This document shows positions 58,648 to 64,000 of a DNA stretch of 64,000 bases, piece by piece. The first letter of the stretch is position 1, and every line of letters begins with the position of its first letter. Origin of the DNA: Archivesica marissinica (taxonomy: Eukaryota; Mollusca; Bivalvia; Venerida; Vesicomyidae); assembly GCA_014843695.1 (NCBI GenBank), contig CM026390.1, positions 55,001,294-55,065,293 on the forward strand, read 5' to 3'. The notes beneath the pieces are model-generated. The model was not told the origin of the DNA. It saw nothing but the letters and a program-made list of their open reading frames with translations, and did no database searches. The position numbers and the translations under genes are program-made.

Positions 58648-58852
58648 TTTAAAATTTATTTAAAACTATTATTTTACAACGATTGCAGAGCAAGTTTTAA
58701 CAACTTATATTAATCACCCTCATTGGCGCAGATGAAAGCGTAAATGTGGTAATTCATGTGGGAGGAAACCGGAGTATTATTTTACAACAATTGTGAATCA
58801 CCCTCGTTGGCGCAGAAGAAAGCGTATATGTTGTCATTCGTGTGGTTGTTTG
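58648..58852 (-). mobile_element. SINE family A copy A7 (two fused 3' fragments)
   Basis: 'aaacaactattattttacaac'-like tail, 'gattgcagagcaagttttaa', 'ccctcattggcgcagatgaa', 'gggaggaaaccggagtatta'. Then a second partial run from 58776: 'ttttacaacaattgtgaatc', 'accctcgttggcgcagaaga', 'cattcgtgtggttg'. Confidence 0.6.
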
Positions 58853-59027
58853 CTATGTTTGTTCTGGAAGCATTTGTTGTGAACAACTTCTGACCATAAA
58901 ATACTTGATAATGATACCGATGATTAATAGATTCCATCAGCGGTCATGGTTGCAAAGCCGGAAACAGTTTCTTATTACTGTAGATCTGGAAGCAAAATAA
59001 TCATGACATCATGAATAAATGCTAAGG

Positions 59028-62000
59028 GATATAACCTTGCACATTCACCCCAATCAACTGTAGTCTCTGTCTATCTGATATGACCTTGCACATTCATCCC
59101 AATCAACTGTAGTCTTTGTCTATCTGATATGACCTTGCACATTCACCTCCAATCAACTGTAGTCTCTGTCTATCTGATATGACCTTGCACATTCACCCCA
59201 ATCAACTGTAGTCTCTGTCTATCTGATATGACCTTGCACATTCACCCCAATCAACTGTAGTCTCTGTCTATCTGATATGACCTGCACATTCACCTCCAAT
59301 CAACTGTAGTCTCTGTCTATCTGATATGACCTTGCACATTCACCTCCAATCAACTGTAGTCTCTGACTATCTGATATGACTGTGCACATTCACCCCAATC
59401 AACTGTAATCTGTCTATCTGATATGACCTTGCACATTAACCCCAATCAACTGTAGTCTCTGTCTATCTGATATGACCTTGCACATTCACCCCAATCAACT
59501 GTAGTCTCTGTCTATCTGATATGACCTTGCACATTCACCTCCAATCAACTGTAGTCTCTGTCTATCTGATATGACCTTGCACATTTACCCCAATCAACTG
59601 TAGTCTCTGTCTATCTGATATGACCTTGCACATTCACCCCAATCAACTGTAGTCTCTGTTTATCTGATATGACCATGCACATTCACCTCCAATCAACTGT
59701 AGTCTCTGTCTATCTGATATGACCTTGCACATTCATCCCAATCAACTGTAGTCTCTGTCTATCTGATATGACCTTGCACATTCACCTCCAATCAACTGTA
59801 TTCTCTGTCTATCTGATATGACCTTGCACATTCACCCCAATCAACTGTAGTCTCTGTTTATCTGATATGACCATGCACATTCACCCCAATCAACTGTAGT
59901 CTCTGTCTATCTGATATGACCTTGCACATTCACCCCAATCAACTATTGTCTCTGTCTATCTGATATGACCTTGCACATTCACCCCAATCAACTGTATTCT
60001 CTGTCTATCTGATATGACCTTGCACATTCACCTCCAATCAACTGTAGTCTCTGTCTATCTGATATGACCTTGCACATTCACCCCAATCAACTGTAGTCTC
60101 TGTCTATCTGATATGACCTTGCACATTCAACCCAATCAACTGTAGTCTCTGTCTATCTGATATGACCTTGCACATTCACCCCAATCAACTGTAGTCTCTG
60201 TCTATCTGATATGACCTTGCACATTCACCCCAATCAACTGTAGTCTCTGTCTATCTGATATGACCTTGCACATTCACCCCAATCAACTGTAGTCTCTGTC
60301 TATCTGATATGACCTTGCACATTCATCCCAATCAACTGTAGTCTCTGTCTATCTGATATGACCTTGCACATTCACCCCAATCAACTGTAGTCTCTGTCTA
60401 TCTGATATGACCTTGCACATTCACCCCAATCAACTGTAGTCTCTGTCTATCTGATATGACCTTGCACATTCACCCCAATCAACTGTAGTCTCTGTCTATC
60501 TGATATGACCTTGCACATTCACCCCAATCAACTATTGTCTCTGTCTATCTGATATGACCTTGCACATTCACCCCAATCAACTGTAGTCTCTGTCTATCTG
60601 ATATGACCTTGCACATTCACCCCAATCAACTGTAGTCTCTGTTTATCTGATATGACCTTGCACATTCACCCCAATCAACTGTAGTCTCTGTCTATCTGAT
60701 ATGACCTTGCACATTCACCTCCAATCAACTGTAGTCTCTGTCTATCTGATATGACCTTGCACATTCATCCCAATCAACTGTAGTCTCTGTCTATCTGATA
60801 TGACCTTCCACATTCACCCCAATCAACTGTATGCTCTGTCTATCTGATATGACCTTGCACATTCACCCCAATCAACTGTATGCTCTGTCTATCTGATATG
60901 ACCTTGCACATTCACCCCAATCAACTGTATGCTCTGTCTATCTGATATGACCTTGCACATTCACCCCAATCAACTGTAGTCTCTGTCTATCTGATATGAC
61001 ATTGCACATTCACCCCAATCAACTGTATGCTCTGTCTATCTGATATGACCTTGCACATTCACCCCAATCAACTGTATTCTCTGTCTATCTGATATGACCT
61101 TGCACATTCACCCCAATCAACTGTAGTCTCTGTCTATCTGATATGACCTTGCACATTCACCCCAATCAACTGTAGTCTCTGTCTATCTGATATGACCTTG
61201 CACATTCATCCCAATCAACTGTAGTCTCTGTCTATCTGATATGACCTTGCACATTCACCCCAATCAACTGTAGTCTCTGTCTATCTGATATGACCTTGCA
61301 CATTCACCCCAATCAACTGTACTCTGTCTATCTGATATGACCTTGCACATTCACCCCAATCAACTGTAGTCTCTGTCTATCTGATATGACCTTGCACATT
61401 CACCCCAATCAACTGTAGTCGCTGTCTATCTGATATGACATTGCACATTCACCCCAATCAACTGTATGCTCTGTCTATCTGATATGACCTTGCACATTCA
61501 CCCCAATCAACTGTATTCTCTGTCTATCTGATATGACCTTACACATTCACCCCAATCAACCATAGTCTCTCTCTATCTGATATGACCTTGCACATTCACC
61601 CCAATCAACTGTATTCTCTGTCTATCTGATATGACCTTGCACATTCACCCCAATCAACTGTAGTCTCTGTCTATCTGATATGACCTTGCACATTCACCCC
61701 AATCAACTGTAGTCTCTGTCTATCTGATATGACATTGCACATTCACCCCAATCAACTGTATGCTCTGTCTATCTGATATGACCTTGCACATTCACCCCAA
61801 TCAACTGTATTCTCTGTCTATCTGATATGACCTTACACATTCACCCCAATCAACCATAGTCTCTCTCTATCTGATATGACCTTGCACATTCACCCCAATC
61901 AACTGTATTCTCTGTCTATCTGATATGACCTTGCACATTCACCCCAATCAACTGTAGTCTCTGTCTATCTGATATGACCTTGCACATTCACCCCAATCAA

Positions 62001-64000
62001 CTGTAGTCTCTGTCTATCTGATATGACCTTTCACATTCACCCCCAATCAACTGTAGTCTCTGTCTATCTGATATGACCTTGCACATTCACCTCCAATCAA
62101 CTGTAGTCTCTGACTATCTGATATGACTGTGCACATTAACCCCAATCAACTGTAATCTGTCTATCTGATATGACCTTGCACATTAACCCCAATCAACTGT
62201 AGTCTCTGTCTATCTGATATGACCTTGCACATTCACCCCAATCAACTGTAGTCTCTGTCTATCTGATATGACCTTGCACATTCACCCCAATCAACTGTAG
62301 TCTCTGTCTATCTGATATGACCTTGCACATTCACCCCAATCAACTGTAGTCTCTGTCTATCTGATATGACCTTGCACATTCACCCAATCAACTGTAGTCT
62401 CTGTCTATCTGATATGACCTTGCACATTCACCCCAATCAACTGTAGCTCTGTCTATCTGATATGACCTTGCACATTCACCCCAATCAACTGTAGTCTCTG
62501 TCTATCTGATATGATTGCACATTCACCCCAATCAACTGTATCTCTGTCTATCTGATATGACCTTGCACATTCACCCCAATCAACTGTATTCTCTGTCTAT
62601 CTGATATGACCTTGCACATTCACCCAATCAACTGTAGTCTCTGTCTATCTGATATGACCTTGCACATTCACCCCCAATCAACTGTATTCTCTGTCTATCT
62701 GATATGACCTTGCACATTCACCCCAATCAACTGTAGTCTCTGTCTATCTGATATGACCTTGCACATTCACCCCAATCAACTGTAGTCTCTGTTTATCTGA
62801 TATGACCTTGCACATTCACCCCCAATCAACTGTAGTCTCTGTCTATCTGATATGACCTTGCACATTCACCTCCAATCAACTGTAGTCTCTGACTATCTGA
62901 TATGACTGTGCACATTAACCCCAATCAACTGTAATCTGTCTATCTGATATGACCTTGCACATTAACCCCAATCAACTGTAGTATCTGTCTATCTGATATG
63001 ACCTTGCACATTCACCCCAATCAACTGTAGTCTCTGTCTATCTGATATGACCTTGCACATTCACCCCAATCAACTGTAGTCTCTGTCTATCTGATATGAC
63101 CTTGCACATTCACCCCAATTAACTGTAGTCTCTGTCTATCTGATATGACCTTGCACATTCACCCCCAATCAACTGTAGTCTCTGTCTATCTGATATGACC
63201 TTGCACATTCACCTCCAATCAACTGTAGTCTCTGACTATCTGATATGACTGTGTACATTCACCCCAATCAACTGTAATCTGTCTATCTGATATGACCTTG
63301 CACATTAACCCCAATCAACTGTAGTCTCTGTCTATCTGATATGACCTTGCACATTCACCCCAATCAACTGTATGCTCTGTCTATCTGATATGACCTTGCA
63401 CATTCACCCCAATCAACTGTATTCTCTGTCTATCTGATATGACCTTGCACATTCACCCCAATCAACCGTAGTCTCTCTCTATCTGATATGACCTTGCACA
63501 TTCACCCCAATCAACTGTATTCTCTGTCTATCTGATATGACCTTGCACATTCACCCCAATCAACTGTAGTCTATGTCTATCTGATATGACCTTGCACATT
63601 CACCCCAATCAACTGTAGTCTCTGTCTATCTGATATGACCTTGCACATTCACCCCCAATCAACTGTAGTCTCTGTCTATCTGATATGACCTTGCACCTTG
63701 CACATTCACCCCAATCAACTGTAGTCTCTGTCTATCTGATATGACCTTGCACATTCATCCCAATCAACTGTAGTCTTTGTCTATCTGATATGACCTTGCA
63801 CATTCACCTCCAATCAACTGTAGTCTCTGTCTATCTGATATGACCTTGCACATTCACCCCAATCAACTGTAGTCTCTGTCTATCTGATATGACCTTGCAC
63901 ATTCACCCCAATCAACTGTAGTCTCTGTCTATCTGATATGACCTGCACATTCACCTCCAATCAACTGTAGTCTCTGTCTATCTGATATGACCTTGCACAT
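59028..64000. repeat. 49-bp minisatellite, about 100 copies, running off the right edge
   Basis: Unit: ctgatatgaccttgcacatt, caccccaatcaactgtagtc, tctgtctat (49 bp). Variants such as acctcc, attaacc, tgtatgctc, aaccatagtctct mark blocks that recur as multi-unit duplications. It occupies intron 21 of the gene. The right end is outside the window. Confidence 0.97.

Noticed and set aside
57707..58713. 328-codon frame after exon 21
   Set aside because: It is the 48-bp intronic array, period divisible by 3. The exon 21 donor precedes it.

Overview
The window is animal nuclear DNA: spliced coding exons with GT-AG introns, several tRNA-derived SINE families, a LINE 3' fragment, MITEs and very large minisatellites. 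A marine invertebrate, probably a mollusc, fits the repeat landscape and the divergence of the one recognisable gene, but this is inference. Nothing prokaryotic or viral was seen.

Positions 1-15729 are one minisatellite of mixed 22- and 26-bp units that runs off the left edge and has higher-order structure. Positions 15730-22500 hold no gene I recognise. They carry a 22-bp array, a 41-bp array, a (CTGT)n microsatellite, SINE copies, an inverted-repeat hairpin, a pair of perfect CRE octamers and a Tc1/mariner-like MITE.

From about 22.5 kb to the right edge, the + strand is occupied by the 5' part of one gene, a WDR90/POC16 orthologue. I joined 21 coding exons (22825 to 57689). Every intron has GT-AG ends and every phase joins, giving 981 codons with no internal stop. 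The protein starts with a CFAP20-type (DUF667) domain (about residues 4-210). A linker and the first WD40 propeller blades follow. The gene continues beyond the window, because exon 21 ends in an intron filled by a 5-kb 49-bp array. WDR90/POC16 is known as a centriole inner-scaffold and ciliary protein.

The most unusual property is how the introns are built. About 37 kb of the 64 kb (my estimate from array boundaries) is tandem repeat. Six intronic arrays are anchored on the gene's own exon edges, so splice sites are amplified: the exon 5 donor (29 x 63 bp), the acceptor region of exon 6 (11 x 53 bp), the exon 15 donor (25 copies), the exon 18 acceptor (roughly 75 copies), the exon 18 donor (11 x 53 bp) and the exon 21 donor (about 20 x 48 bp). 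In the exon 5 array the donors are all in the same frame and the array is open, so donor choice could add multiples of 21 residues. In the exon 15 array every donor is followed by an in-frame stop.

The other intron content is transposon-derived: five SINE families (A-E, my own labels), TTAA-flanked piggyBac-like MITEs, a perfect 94-bp palindrome with an 8-bp target duplication (hAT-like), and a TACAGTCAAACC MITE. Several arrays grew out of the inside of SINEs or MITEs.
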